In this document: positions 1 to 10,559 of the stretch, in pieces
How the letters are laid out: every line of letters begins with the position of its first letter
Position numbering within the stretch: position 1 is the stretch's first letter
DNA from: Cordylochernes scorpioides
Lineage: Eukaryota; Arthropoda; Arachnida; Pseudoscorpiones; Chernetidae
Assembly: GCA_030710605.1 (NCBI GenBank)
Contig: CP092863.1
Span: 122,190,203-122,254,202, forward strand
Reading direction: 5' to 3'
Length of the DNA stretch: 64,000 nucleotides
Translations under genes and position numbers: made by a program
Notes under the pieces: model-generated
Seen by the model: only the letters and a program-made list of their open reading frames with translations
The model's database searches: none
What the model was told of the DNA's origin: nothing

Positions 1-125
1 TCTAAAACTATGGTCAAAAAACAAGTAGAATTATCAATGAATGAAAATAAAATATATTTTTTTAATTATAGAATATTTTTATATTTTTAGATTATATAAT
101 ATATATATATTATTTCAATGGTATA
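1..125 (+). repeat. Family K dispersed repeat, truncated by window start
   Basis: The stretch with 'tcaatgaatgaaaataaaat' followed by an AT-rich tract and 'tttagattatataatat' matches the 3' part of copies near 39040-39420 and 53485-53835. No coding potential. The class is unknown. The window edge cuts the 5' part. Confidence 0.5.
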
Positions 126-705
126 TATGCAGCTTATTGCCGAGTTGAATGCATATATATAGAATCAGATAAATTAATGCATAATAGAACTTCACACATA
201 CATATATAGAGATTGTAAAAAAATATTGAATAAGAATATAATATGAAAAATATATTATTTATTTATTTATACCGATTGGTGTTTCACTCCCAACTTTCTC
301 AGGGGAAATATGTTCTACAAATATGTTTTACATTGATAACCTTCATTCTGTTGACAAAAATATATAGAAAACACCATCCAATTAACTTCGAATATTACTT
401 AAATGCACATTGAGATATATTACATAGGACTTATTTGCATATAATGTGGGCCACAGCTAATTATCCCAATTAACGGTAGTTCCCATAACAGCACGTAGCT
501 TCATTAAAATATCGGTGTGGCTGCTTTGTTAAAAATTCCCAATTAACTAACGTATGAGTGCTAATGAAACTAATTGTCCTGCTCGGCATTGGTGGACCTT
601 CGTGATTGGACATTATCTAAGCCAATCAAATCCGAGCTATGCAAAGTTGGAAGCTCCACCTTTTTATACTTTTATGGTGAATAAAACTAAAGATATAGAT
701 GGAAA
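126..705. other. AT-rich stretch with no recognised feature
   Basis: Mostly A/T with short TA runs. A 66-residue open frame at 554-754 resembles no family I know and runs into the family F repeat, so I do not call it a gene. Confidence 0.5.
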
Positions 706-812
706 GCTGGTGTTGTGGCTTTGTCACCGACCTGAGACTGCTAGTTTGCGGTGACGGCCAATAGATGGCGTCTAGTTTTGACGTCTATTTTGACGGGAGA
801 GGCGACCTGTTT
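706..812 (+). repeat. Family F dispersed repeat, copy 1
   Basis: About 105 bp beginning 'tggtgttgtggctttgtcac' and ending in a 'tctattttgacggg' segment. It aligns by eye with 29880-29990 and 30118-30230, where it follows a hammerhead-like module (family E). It holds an 'atagatggcgtct' motif like those in families B, C and D. Class unknown. Confidence 0.6.
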
Positions 813-860
813 CTCTTTAAAACTAAAGATATATTAAACTATTAGCTATGTAATTTAAGA

Positions 861-888
861 ATAAGGCATCTCCTGATCGTTCAACTTA
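861..888 (-). repeat. Family B fragment (outer end)
   Basis: 'aaggcatctcctgatcgt' is the outer terminus of family B, here without the rest of the element. Confidence 0.5.
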
Positions 889-1087
889 AGGTTTTTATTT
901 TACATATTAGCAATGTGTTCTACTTTTCTTAAGTAGGAAATAAAATAGACGTTCGACTATATGATCTTTAATTGTAGATCGCCCTGTTGAATAGCATGTA
1001 TACGAAAGCTTGTATAATTTATTGCTCTGATATGTAAATTTAAATAACTTCCACTCTATCTCTCTAAATCTATAAATAATTTGTATA

Positions 1088-1981
1088 CAAGGTATGTCCC
1101 ATAAGTTCCCGGACTGGGTCCATGAAAAAAAGGGTAAGATATTTTTTTAAAAAATTATTAAAACTTTTCAAAGTAATCCCCCCTTGCTTCAACGCACCAG
1201 CGCCATCGTTTCTCCCAATTGTCGAAACAGTTTTTATAGGCCTCTTTTGAAATGTTCTTCAGTACTAACAGGGATTTTTCTATTATGTCATCCCTGGTGT
1301 CAAAATGTCTTCCTTTTAGAACTGCTTTAAGTTTGGGGAACAGGAAAAAGTCATTTGGTGCGATGTCTGGGGAATAGGGTGATTGAGGTAGGATTTGTGT
1401 CCCGTTTTTCGCCAAAAAAACTCGTCACCAGGTGCGCTGTGTGAGGGCGGGCATTGTCATGGTGTAGGATCCAGTCACCATTAGTCCATTTTTCTGGCCT
1501 TTGTTTTTCGAATCGCTTCCCTTAGACGGCGAAGAATGCCCAAATACATTTCCTTAATAGCTATTTGGCCTGCAGGAAGATACTCGTGATGAACAATGCC
1601 CTTGTTATCCAAAAAGGCGACCAGAAGCACCTTGTTTCTGGATTTCAATATCCTGGATTTTTTTGGGTCTAGGCTCACCCTGACCTCTCCACTCGGCAGA
1701 TTGACACTTGGTTTCAGGGTCATAGCCATAGACCCATGTCTCGTCGCCTCGTCTATGCAAATTCTCGGCTTCAATTTTGTTCCATCGTAAAATCGCCGCA
1801 GCGCTAGGTGTAACCTTTAAATAAATTAGAATGACCTTGGCGCGCGCGCACGTACCGCCTCGATATTGGTACCACCGTGTTGCCAGATAATTTTTCTATA
1901 ATAAACTGTCAAATTTATTTACATTTTTCATTTATTTATTTTTTTATGGACCCAGTCCTGGAACTTATGGGACATACCTTG
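1088..1981 (-). mobile_element. Internally deleted mariner-type transposon
   Basis: Two near-identical terminal inverted repeats of about 36 bp (1088-1124 and 1945-1981, starting CAAGGTATGTCCCATAAG) are flanked by TA on both sides, the target duplication of Tc1/mariner elements. At 894 bp it is shorter than the usual ~1.3 kb, so internal sequence is lost. The inside, read on the minus strand, encodes broken mariner transposase. It is non-autonomous and probably old, since the frame is disrupted. Confidence 0.9.
1158..1790 (-). pseudogene. Mariner transposase C-terminal pseudogene
   Basis: The catalytic half of a mariner DD(34)D transposase in at least three frames. The first catalytic Asp lies in a GDETWVYGYD motif (Asp codon at 1743-1745). 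The second is in HHDNARPHTA near 1445-1475. The third is in YSPDIAPNDFFLFPKLK, within the frame at 1158-1415. Frameshifts separate the three blocks, and the N-terminal DNA-binding domain is absent because of the element's deletion. It cannot make a working protein. The family assignment rests on the three motifs in correct order and on the flanking TIRs. Confidence 0.9.
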
Positions 1982-1983
1982 TA

Positions 1984-3250
1984 TATATATATATATATAT
2001 ATTTAAAACTATGTACATAAAATTGATTAAACATTTACATGCAAATATCCACATAGGATTTAGCGTGTGTTTTGTAATAAATAAATGTATAGGAAAGCTG
2101 TCGCTAATTAATAAAATAAATATTATTTCTATATTGAAGATGATCTTGTAAGACTAGCATTCATATTTAGAAGTAAAATTGATCTTTTTGGGAAGAAATT
2201 TTTAATTTTTTCTAGGTGAGGTGTGTGAGAATCATCTTTTAAAATTTTGATAAACTACGCCACACCTATTTACTCACAGGAATGTAAATTAATCAATATT
2301 TTTAACTATCTACCAACCGAGAGATAAAAAAAAAAGAAAGTTTTTGCCAATACCTAATAGTATATGGTATTACGGTTATATAACACGGATCAATCCGAAA
2401 ATAAAGCGCGACCGCGTGAAAGCCTATTCTTTTAAATAGAAAAAAAATAACATTCTGAAAATATATTCATTTGTTTATTATATATCTTCCCTTATTTATC
2501 TTTTTATGCAAATACAATGATATGTAGATAGGGAAAAAAAAAAAGAAAATCCGCTTCAAATTTTTTTATCAAAAAACTGGCAGAAGATTCCTAATAGAGA
2601 AAGAATCAACAAAGGTGAAACGTTAACTAAACTAGCAGACGATAATAGTTAACATTGGAATAAGTCTCAGACGATGATCAGTAATGCCCCCGTCGTTACG
2701 TCTGCTTTAAAATTCAATTTCTAAGGAGAGAGAGAGCCGCTCCCCCTGGCGTCAGTAACTGGTATTCAGACCCAATTAAGCCATTCTGCGAGCAACGGTC
2801 TTATCACAACACTATTCAATTTATGCAAATTATTTACATTCCGGGGTGACGGAGAAATAATTTGATGGTTTCCATTGTGAATACCAAGAAGGAGGTTTGC
2901 TCGAATTGAATTGTTTCGTTATCATGTCCCACGTAATTACGTTTTTATTTTTTACAGAAAATATGTAAATATTGTTTGTATATTTTTATGACTTATTTGA
3001 ATATTGGTTTTAAAAAAATATCTACAATGTTTTTCTCTTTTTATTTTTAAAATAGTTGTTGATTATGGATATGATGATACGTAATTAACCCCCGTTATTC
3101 TATACCACATTTTATAGGAAAATAAATTTCTTTTTAAGCCTAGATTTCTAGACGCTGGACCATTTCCTAGTTCAGCCATAGAATAATTCTTTGAGAAATG
3201 AACAGAAATAACTATAAAAAACTAACTATATATATAGGAGATTAGTCAGT
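1984..3250. other. AT-rich intergenic stretch, nothing recognised
   Basis: Opens with a (TA)n run beside the mariner. Around 2690-2890 the composition is more balanced, but I see no long frame, repeat or RNA motif. It has one copy of the octamer GCAGACGA at 2635-2642. Confidence 0.5.
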
Positions 3251-3274
3251 AATTGAAGACTTGCCACTTTAGGG

Positions 3275-3455
3275 ATTACAGGCAACCTCAGGACATATAC
3301 AACTTGTATCAAATGCAACATCAGGACGCAACGTTAGGAGATAAACAAGCATTATATGCAACATATGCAACATCAGGGAAAATGCAATGTCAGGACTTAT
3401 GTAATATCAGGATATATGCAATATCAGAACATATGCAACATGTATTATAAGCAAC
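3275..3455 (+). repeat. 17-bp degenerate minisatellite, left part
   Basis: Diverged copies of a 17-bp unit like 'catatgcaacatcagga'. The same array resumes at 4353 after the hAT-like element, so the array predates that insertion. The small open frames here are the repeat read as protein. Confidence 0.8.
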
Positions 3456-4352
3456 TAGGGCTTCCAATCCCGGTACATATTTTCAATCCCGGGATTCGGG
3501 ATTGCTTTTTTCTCAATCCCGGGATCCCGGGATATCCCGGGATTGAAAAACATTTTCGTCTTTCTACGCCAAGAGGTATATCGTTTCGTTCGTTATATAT
3601 TTATTTTTTTCTTTTATATAGTGCCAATGACGTGGCACTTACTTTGATGAAAACAACCTGAAAGCCATATATTTTGCGCCTGCTTATGAACTAAATAATT
3701 CCTTTTGGGTTACAGTTTGAAATTATCTGTCAATTACTGTACACACATCTGGAAAAAAATTACTGTTCTTGTAACTCTTAGACCATATCTCTTAATGCAG
3801 TGTTGGGCAGTAAATCCATTCAAAGTAATACATTACCTTGTAATTACGATTACTTTGCAATGCATTACTTTGCAAAAAGAAATTTAATTGCATTAGAATG
3901 TAAACATAATTACCCCTAATTCTATATATAATGATAGCAATTGTGATTAAAATTACTTGTAATTGTAATTATAGCAAATGTAATCATGATTATTTGCAAT
4001 TGTGATTATAGAAAATGTAATCATTATTACATTTTGCCCAACTATGTATTAATGTTTAGAAAGAAGACAACCATTTCGAAAAGATCTTGCAGAATAACCC
4101 TTCGTTATTAGTGCATGAAAATAATTTCAAATCTCTCAAAAAAAAAAAGACCCGAAATGCAGCTGTATAAACAAAAGGTCAAAAGTGTGCTATCTCATCA
4201 TCTGTTTGATTACCAAAATGCTAGATAAGAAAAATATAATTTTGCGCTGGTTTTCATGCATGCACAAACCAGTAATCCCGGGATTTTTCGAGCAGAATCC
4301 CGGGATTTCGGAATCATTATTTGGCTCCGGGATCCCGGGATTGGAGGCCCTA
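3456..4352. mobile_element. hAT-like non-autonomous transposon (outer)
   Basis: Ends are TAGGGCTTCCAATCCCGG at 3456 and its inverted match with one mismatch ending at 4352. The flanks are TAAGCAAC (3448-3455) and TAAGAAAC (4353-4360), an 8-bp target duplication with one mismatch, as expected for hAT elements. Subterminal regions hold repeated 'atcccggga' motifs, possible transposase binding sites. There is no transposase. The element is interrupted by a second hAT-like element at 3798-4046. Confidence 0.85.
3798..4046. mobile_element. hAT-like MITE nested in the outer hAT element
   Basis: A 249-bp element with inverted ends CAGTGTTGGGCA and CATAGTTGGGCA (read inward), flanked by TCTTAATG (3790-3797) and TATTAATG (4047-4054), an 8-bp duplication with one mismatch. 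The inside is a run of diverged 'taattacaattg' words that form inverted repeats. The 'GTTGGGCAA..TAAT' end type is widespread in animal hAT MITEs. No coding capacity. Confidence 0.8.
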
Positions 4353-4612
4353 TAAGAAACATCAGAACATATACAACATCAGGATAAATGCAATGTCAGT
4401 ATATATGAAAAATCAGAACATATGAAAAATCAGGACATATGCGACATCAGAACATATGCGACATCAGAACATATGCGACATCAGAACATATGTAACATCA
4501 GGACATATGCAAGATAAGGAGATATGCAACGTCAGGATATATCAAAAATCAGGAAATATGCAACGTCAGGATATATGCAAAATCAGGACATATGCAACAT
4601 GCATTTAATGCC
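4353..4612 (+). repeat. 17-bp minisatellite, right part
   Basis: Continuation of the array at 3275. The unit 'catatgcgacatcagaa' is nearly exact at 4437-4490 and degenerates outward. Confidence 0.85.
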
Positions 4613-5108
4613 AAAAACCAGAGGTTCAGTCCCCACCAACACAGTATCCAGGCTACAAACAGGATCTTCAAAACGATATGTTTCAATTGTAAAGAGTTTT
4701 ATAAAAGTATAGAATGCTAAAATAAAATGTTGCTAAGCATAATAAAGAATTGCATTAAAATAATTTTGACAATCTAAGAAAATTAGTTTGTATATTTATA
4801 TAAAAAAGGACAAAGTTCAAAAGTGTCCTTAAGGAAAAGGTATCCTATTACCAACGAGCTTCTAATTGGTAAATATTGTCATTTTAGAGTTGAGAAATGT
4901 TCTTTGAAGATGGGTTTCTTCTCAAATAAGTTCAACTATATATATATGTGTGTGTGTGCGAATGATTAATACAAGAGTTCGAAAATACATAGTTCATATC
5001 CCTGTAATTATTATTTATTAGCACTGAAGAAGAGATAAAGCTCGAAAGCAAGCCTCTACATGGCAAAATATTACATACTAAATAAATAAACGTTTTGCAT
5101 GAGAAATT
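4613..5108. other. AT-rich stretch, nothing recognised
   Basis: No frame, RNA or repeat family recognised apart from a short TA/TG microsatellite at 4938-4959. Confidence 0.45.
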
Positions 5109-5320
5109 GTACTCATGGACAAAACTTAAGAAAGTTGTACCTTTTAGCATGTATATTGGGATTGAGACAATAACTCTGAAAGATATTACAGTGACCTTTA
5201 TTGAAGACATACGAGATAACCATGTGTGAAAAAAAAATTGCCTCTGTCTCCTTAAAAAAAAAAAAGACGACCGGCGATATCAAAGACTTTCAACTTTCTT
5301 AAGTTTTATCCATGATATAT
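5109..5320 (+). mobile_element. S118 MITE, one-unit copy
   Basis: Starts with the S118 left end (ACTCATGGACAAAACTTAAG), has one 118-bp unit, then the right-end module: 'gtgtgaa', a gagacagag-like run, 'gacgaccggcgatatcaaag' and inverted terminus 'cttaagttttatccatg'. It shows the simplest form of the element whose arrays fill 17.6-18.5, 25.1-27.1 and 44.1-45.3 kb. Confidence 0.8.
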
Positions 5321-5347
5321 TTTATGATTAATTTTATCCATAATATT

Positions 5348-5431
5348 AAGGAGCGAGAGATTTGTAAAGTGCAAAAGTCAAACTGCTTTTCACATATGTA
5401 GACATGTGATGCACTTACAGAGTAAAAGAAG
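5348..5431 (+). mobile_element. tRNA-derived SINE, 3' fragment
   Basis: 'tttgtaaagtgcaaaagtc' and 'gatgcacttacag' match the 3' half of the SINE at 43488-43795. The tRNA-like head is missing. The end of this fragment was then expanded into the 154-bp array. Confidence 0.7.
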
Positions 5432-5897
5432 TCGCTAACTACCCATCATGATTATCATGGGCTGTAACACGGGTGTACTAGGGATATATAATAATAGGAG
5501 CGAGCGAAGACTTCAATAATCGAAACACCAAGAATGAAAGATTCCTCTCATTGACAAAGGATGGATTAGATGAAAGAGCTGGGAATCGCTAACTACCCAT
5601 CATGATTATCATGGGCTGTAACACGGGTGTACTAGGGATATATAATAATAGGAGCGAGCGAAGACTTCAATAATCGAAACACCAAGAATGAAAGATTCCT
5701 CTCATTGACAAAGGATGGATTAGATGAAAGAGCTGGGAATCGCTAACTACCCATCATGATTATCATGGGCTGTAACACAGGTGTACTAGGGATAATAATA
5801 AGAGGGAGAGAAGGCTTCAATTATCGAAACACCAAGAATGAAAGAGTTCGATTCCTCTCATTGACAAAGGATGGATTAGATGAAAGAGCTGGGAATT
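5432..5897 (+). repeat. 154-bp tandem repeat grown from a SINE tail
   Basis: Three units starting at 5433, 5587 and 5741 (spacing 154 both times). Each begins with 'cgctaactacccatcatgat', the 3' tail of the tRNA-SINE, and continues into unrelated sequence. The first two units are almost identical and the third is diverged. No coding function. Confidence 0.9.
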
Positions 5898-6404
5898 AGA
5901 AGAAAAGGAGTAGAGATGTTTTATGAAAAAAGTGAAAGTTGTATAAAAGCTTATGAATTATGCTTTGTTTTAAAAATGAATTTATTTTTGTTCCATATGC
6001 TTGAATTAAATATTACACCTTAGTTCTATATATATATTTTATTGCTTAAAGCGGAACACAACAAAACAAAAATGAAACTAAAATTTCAAAATGATTTGAT
6101 AACTAACTAAGAGAAGAAAAAACAATAAGAATTTTTAAAAATGATGATGATGATAAAAATTGAATATGTCTGCCAGAAAAATGCTTCTATGAATTAAAAA
6201 ATAAGAATTAATTACAAACTTAACATATAAACTTCAAACAGATGTGATAAAGAAAAGGTCAGAGTGTGGGATGAAAGGTTTAAAGAAGGCAACACGTCGT
6301 CCAATCCAAACACAGCCCAATGACGTCATACCCGATGACAGCAGTGTACAGAGGAGAAGCCTGATTTAGAGGCGAGATGTCGTGGAAGCATTGTTTACAG
6401 GCGG
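5898..6404. other. No recognised feature
   Basis: AT-rich to about 6240, then more balanced sequence running into the 147-bp array. No frame or repeat recognised. Confidence 0.4.
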
Positions 6405-7380
6405 CGGCACTTTTTGCCTGTCAGCTGGGTTAGACATACGCCATCTATCGGCGAATCCCACACAATGATTGATATCTTTATTCGTGATACCATATAGAAA
6501 ACTTGAGGAAGTGGAAATTATTTGATGTTGTCGGTCGTCAGTTTTTTTTTTTTTTTGAGGGGTACTTTTTGCCTGTCAGCTAAGTTAGACATACGCTTTC
6601 TACCGGCGAATCTTACACAATTATTGATATCTTTATTCGTGAAACCATGGTGAAAACTTGAGGAAGTGGAAAGTCTTTGATGTTGTCTGTCGTCAGTTTC
6701 TTTGAGGAGTACTTTTTGTCTGTCAGCTGCGTTAAACATACGCCTTCTACCGGCGAATCTTACACAATCATTAATGCCTTTATTCGTGAAACCATGGTGG
6801 AAACTTGAGGAAGTGGAAAGTCTTTGATGTTGTCTGTCGTCAGTTTCTTTGAGGAGTACTTTTTGTCTGTCAGCTGCGTTAAACATACGCCTTCTACCGG
6901 CGAATCTTACACAATCATTAATGCCTTTATTCGTGAAACCATGGTGGAAACTTGAGGAAGTGGAAAGTCTTTGATGTTGTCTGTCGTCAGTTTCTTTGAG
7001 GAGTACTTTTTGTCTGTCAGCTGCGTTAAACATACGCCTTCTACCGGCGAATCTTACACAATCATTAATGCCTTTATTCGTGAAACCATGGTGGAAACTT
7101 GAGGAAGTGGAAAGTCTTTGATGTTGTCTGTCGTCAGTTTCTTTGAGGAGTACTTTTTGTCTGTCAGCTGCGTTAAACATACGCCTTCTACCGGCGAATC
7201 TTACACAATCATTAATGCCTTTATTCGTGAAACCATGGTGGAAACTTGAGGAAGTGGAAAGTCTTTGATGTTGTCTGTCGTCAGTTTTTTTTTAGGAGTA
7301 CTTTTTGTCTGTCAGCTGCGTTAAACATACGCCTTCTATCGGCGAATTCCACACAATCATTGATGTTTTTATACATGAAA
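6405..7380 (-). repeat. 147-bp satellite array
   Basis: About six and a half units with a period of 147 (the 'actttttgtc' word recurs at 6711 and 6858). Because 147 is a multiple of three, the minus strand stays open for 220 codons as a repeated 49-residue block. This is a by-product of the period, not a gene. Each unit contains 'gaggaagtggaaagtctttg', the right terminus of S118, so the satellite apparently arose from that end. The outermost units are most diverged and the central ones nearly identical, the usual pattern of satellite homogenisation. Confidence 0.9.
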
Positions 7381-7681
7381 CTATGAATAAAACTTAAGAA
7401 GTGAAAATTATTTGATGTCGTCGGTCGTCAGTTTTTTTCCAAGGAGACAGAAACAATTTTGTTCACACTTGGTTATCTCGTATGTCTTTAATAAAGGTCA
7501 ATATATGTATAAAAAAATCTTTCAGAGTTATTGTCTGAATTCCTGAAAGATATTACAGTGACCTTTATTGAAGACATACGAGAAAACCAAGTGTGAGCAG
7601 CCTCTATCTCCTTAAAAAAGAATATAGACGACCGGCGACATCAAAAACCTTCCACTTCCTTAAGATTTATCCATGAGTATA
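7381..7681. mobile_element. S118 MITE, palindromic copy
   Basis: Two S118 right-end modules face each other: 'taaaacttaagaagtg..gatgtcgtcggtcgtc' on the left and 'gacgaccggcgacatc..cacttccttaag' on the right, with 'cttggttatctcgtatgtct' and its inverse inside. Arms are roughly 120 bp. It has no internal 118-bp array and adjoins the 147-bp satellite made from the same terminus. Confidence 0.85.
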
Positions 7682-8585
7682 TGATGAACAAAATATATTG
7701 CTTTAATGAAGTTTTAAACAATAAAGCTACTCTTTTTAAACATTTAGAAAATGTAAAAAATATATATATATATTCCCAAAACCTTTTAAAAACATTTCGC
7801 AAAATTTAAGTCATTTTAAAGTCAATTAATAATTTTTCATGTTGAAAAAAAAAAGGTTTTAAAATTCTTAATTATTTTACTAATTAGAATTACGAAACCT
7901 TTAGAGAAAATAACTATTTTAAAATTAGGCCACTAACTAATTAATTTGTAGTTTTTTATATATATGATGTTGCTTCAATATTTTTTTAAATATATTTTTA
8001 TTAATGGAACATTATTCTTCATTACATAAGTGTATCACAGACCATCAATAAAGAATATTTTAAAATCGAGATTTTATTTTTTAAATGTTAAAAAACATTT
8101 TTTATTGATATATTTCTATTATTTTTAAATAGGGTAGCCTTATAGTACATGTTTTTTAACTTTTTTAAGATATAAAAAAATGAATTTTTACAGTTTTGCA
8201 TCTATATTTATCTGTAATATTGGTATAAATTTATCTGTTGAGATAAATGAAATATTTCTGGGATGCAAATGGCATATTTCCATACCTCGGCCTGAATGTT
8301 TTACATATTTACTGAAGGCTATATGTAAAATTGTGTTTAGTAACTTATTTTTTTGGATATTTTGGGATATATTTGTATGGGGAAATATAGAATATTAGAG
8401 AACATATACTCGGTAAAAAATAGACTGTAAAATTCTTATCAAAGATACCGCGAAGTATGACTCACGCCATAAATATTTGCATAACTCCAACTCTAGTGAA
8501 CCCGGAAATATATAAGAACCATGTTTGCATATACGTACACCGGGTAATTTATGAAATTCACAAATAAATACTTATGAAAATTTAT
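7682..8585. other. AT-rich stretch, no feature
   Basis: Very AT-rich with poly-A/T runs. The 72-residue frame at 8180 has the hydrophobic composition expected of random AT-rich DNA. Confidence 0.5.
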
Positions 8586-8816
8586 GAAAATTCGAAACTA
8601 TTATAGACGCGTATGATTCTTTTTTTTTTTAATTAAAAAAATTTCTACTGCATTTACTGCGATGGAAAAAATTAATGGGAGGGCCTGGCTCATCAATGGT
8701 AAAACCCTCCCAGCGGTTTCGCCAGTTTAATCTACCATGTTAAAGGCAGTAAGGACAGTATAAATTGTTTAATTTTTAAAAGAATCATACGCGTCTATAA
8801 AAGTTTAAAATTTCCA
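8586..8816. mobile_element. Family C foldback element
   Basis: Outer arms 'cgaaactattatagacgcg' (8590) and its inverse near 8790 enclose the family C core on the minus strand (gggaggg ... ccctccc hairpin, GGCGAAACCGC). The hammerhead-like segment reads UUGAUGA here rather than CUGAUGA. Confidence 0.75.
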
Positions 8817-8830
8817 TATAACAATTTTTA

Positions 8831-9042
8831 TATTATGATGCATAGCGCGCCATCTGTTGAAGTTCCAAAAATGCAATATAACAGCGGTATGGTAGATTAA
8901 ACTGGCGAAACCGCTGGGAGGGTTCACCCCTGATGAGACAGGTTCTCCATTTAATTTTTCCATTGCAGTAAGGGCAGTAGATATTGTTTAATTTTTAAAA
9001 GAATCATACGCGTCTATAATAGTTTCGAATTTCCATATAACA
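8831..9042 (+). mobile_element. Family C element, plus strand
   Basis: Carries 'tagcgcgccatctgttg', then AGCGGT-A-TGG, CTGGCGAAACCGCT, CTGATGAG and a 'cgcgtctataatagtttcga' end. The helix partner of CTGGC is mutated (GACAG), so this copy is decayed. Confidence 0.75.
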
Positions 9043-9687
9043 ATATTTAATCAATATATTTTAGAAAATATATTTTTATTTTTTTGTATTAAAAATGAGA
9101 ACCCCAATAAAAAACATCATCAACAACAACAATAGAAATAATAAAACAATTTTTTTATACTCCGTTAAATCCTTTATTTATAAATGAAGATGAGTAGGTG
9201 AGATAAAAGAAAAAATATGACAGAATAAGTTTTTTTTATTGTTGTTTTTTTATTCTAAATTATCTTTTAATTCAATCAGGTATTCGCTTCATCAAATTTA
9301 ATTGGTCTATTATCAACAATTTATTGGGTTTTTTTTCCTTCATTTATTAAATGTTTCTTTTATAGAATGACGTCGTAGTCGTTGTGTAGAAATCTTCTCT
9401 ACAGCTTTTTTATTATTACTTATTTGGCTGATTCTTTTTAAAAGAAGAAACCTGACAGAAAAGGCTGATTCCTTTTTGGGGGGAATATTTCTTGGATGAA
9501 GTATTTTGTTCGCTTCAATATTTTTCTCTCTACTATAAAATAAAAGGTGAAAGTTTTTCTTATCGTTTTTTTTTAAGATAAGTAAATAAATAAAATATAG
9601 TTTTAAATAAAAAAAAAATCTCATAGGTGTGTATTAAACGCTTTGAAACCTAATTGTATGTTGGGATGATTAACATGCTTTATTGTA
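9043..9687. other. AT-rich stretch, no feature
   Basis: Poly-A/T rich. The 94-residue minus-strand frame at 9340-9624 is Lys/Phe/Leu-rich low-complexity sequence with no domain I recognise. Confidence 0.45.
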
Positions 9688-9950
9688 TCAAAATTCGAAA
9701 CTATTTTAAAGGCGTAAGATTATTTTTGAAATTAAACAATTTCTACTGCCCTTACTGCAATGGAAAAATTAAAGGGAGGGCCTGGCTCATCAGTGGTGAA
9801 CCCTCCCAGCGGTTTCGCTAGTTTAATCTACCATAATCTACTTTATTTTTTCAATTGCAGTAAGGGCAGTAGAAATTGTTTTATTTCAAAAAGAATCTTA
9901 CGCCTTTAAAATAGTTTCGAATTTTGATAACAGATGGCGCGCTAGTAATC
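9688..9950. mobile_element. Family C foldback element
   Basis: Arms 'aattcgaaactattttaaag' and its inverse (about 9900-9930), each followed inward by 'actgcccttactgcaa', surround a minus-strand family C core. It ends in 'aacagatggcgcgctag', the family's outer end with the AGATGGCGC motif. Confidence 0.8.
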
Positions 9951-10261
9951 CATATTATAAATGCTTTATTGTGTGTCAACGTAAATAATTTATAATTTTT
10001 CTCCAATTAATACAATGTTATAGCATTATAAAGCACAATTTGTATTATATCTACAAGGTAATAAGGCGTTTTCGTGAAAATCAACGCTTAGTTGTTATAT
10101 CGGTGCTTAAAATGCTTAGTTTTTATTTGTCACAAGTTGTCTTACAGCTATGGCATCTTGCAGAAAGGATAAAACGTTTATTTTTTAATGAATATTTAAG
10201 AAATAAAAGCACCTTGTGAGTAAATAGAATTCTACAATTGCTTTCTATATGAGTAGAGAGC

Positions 10262-10552
10262 ATTATACATATGAACCTGTATTTACATATAAACCTGTAT
10301 TTACATATATTCCTGTATTTACATATATTCCTGTATTTACATATATTCCTGTATTTACATATAAACCTGTATTTACATATATTCCTGTATTTACATATAT
10401 ACTTGTATTTACATATATACCTGTATTTACATATACACCTGTATTATACATATAAACCTGTATTTACATATATACCTGTATTTACATATATACCTGTATT
10501 TACATATATATACTTGTATTTACATATATACCTGTATTTACATATATACTTG
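10262..10552 (+). repeat. 18-bp minisatellite
   Basis: About sixteen copies of an 18-bp unit like 'tacatatattcctgtatt'. The period is divisible by three, so open frames appear on both strands. They encode short periodic peptides and are not genes. Confidence 0.9.
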
Positions 10553-10559
10553 TGTGGGC

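Noticed and set aside
6518-7180. 220-codon minus-strand frame with a 49-residue repeat, as a repeat protein gene
   Set aside because: The DNA is a 147-bp satellite. Its period is divisible by three, so the frame stays open without selection, and the outer units extend beyond the frame.
8680-8760. Family C CUGAUGA box as a normal type I or III hammerhead
   Set aside because: In the standard order GAAA must follow CUGAUGA and stem II; here it precedes it. I therefore report it only as a permuted hammerhead-like arrangement.
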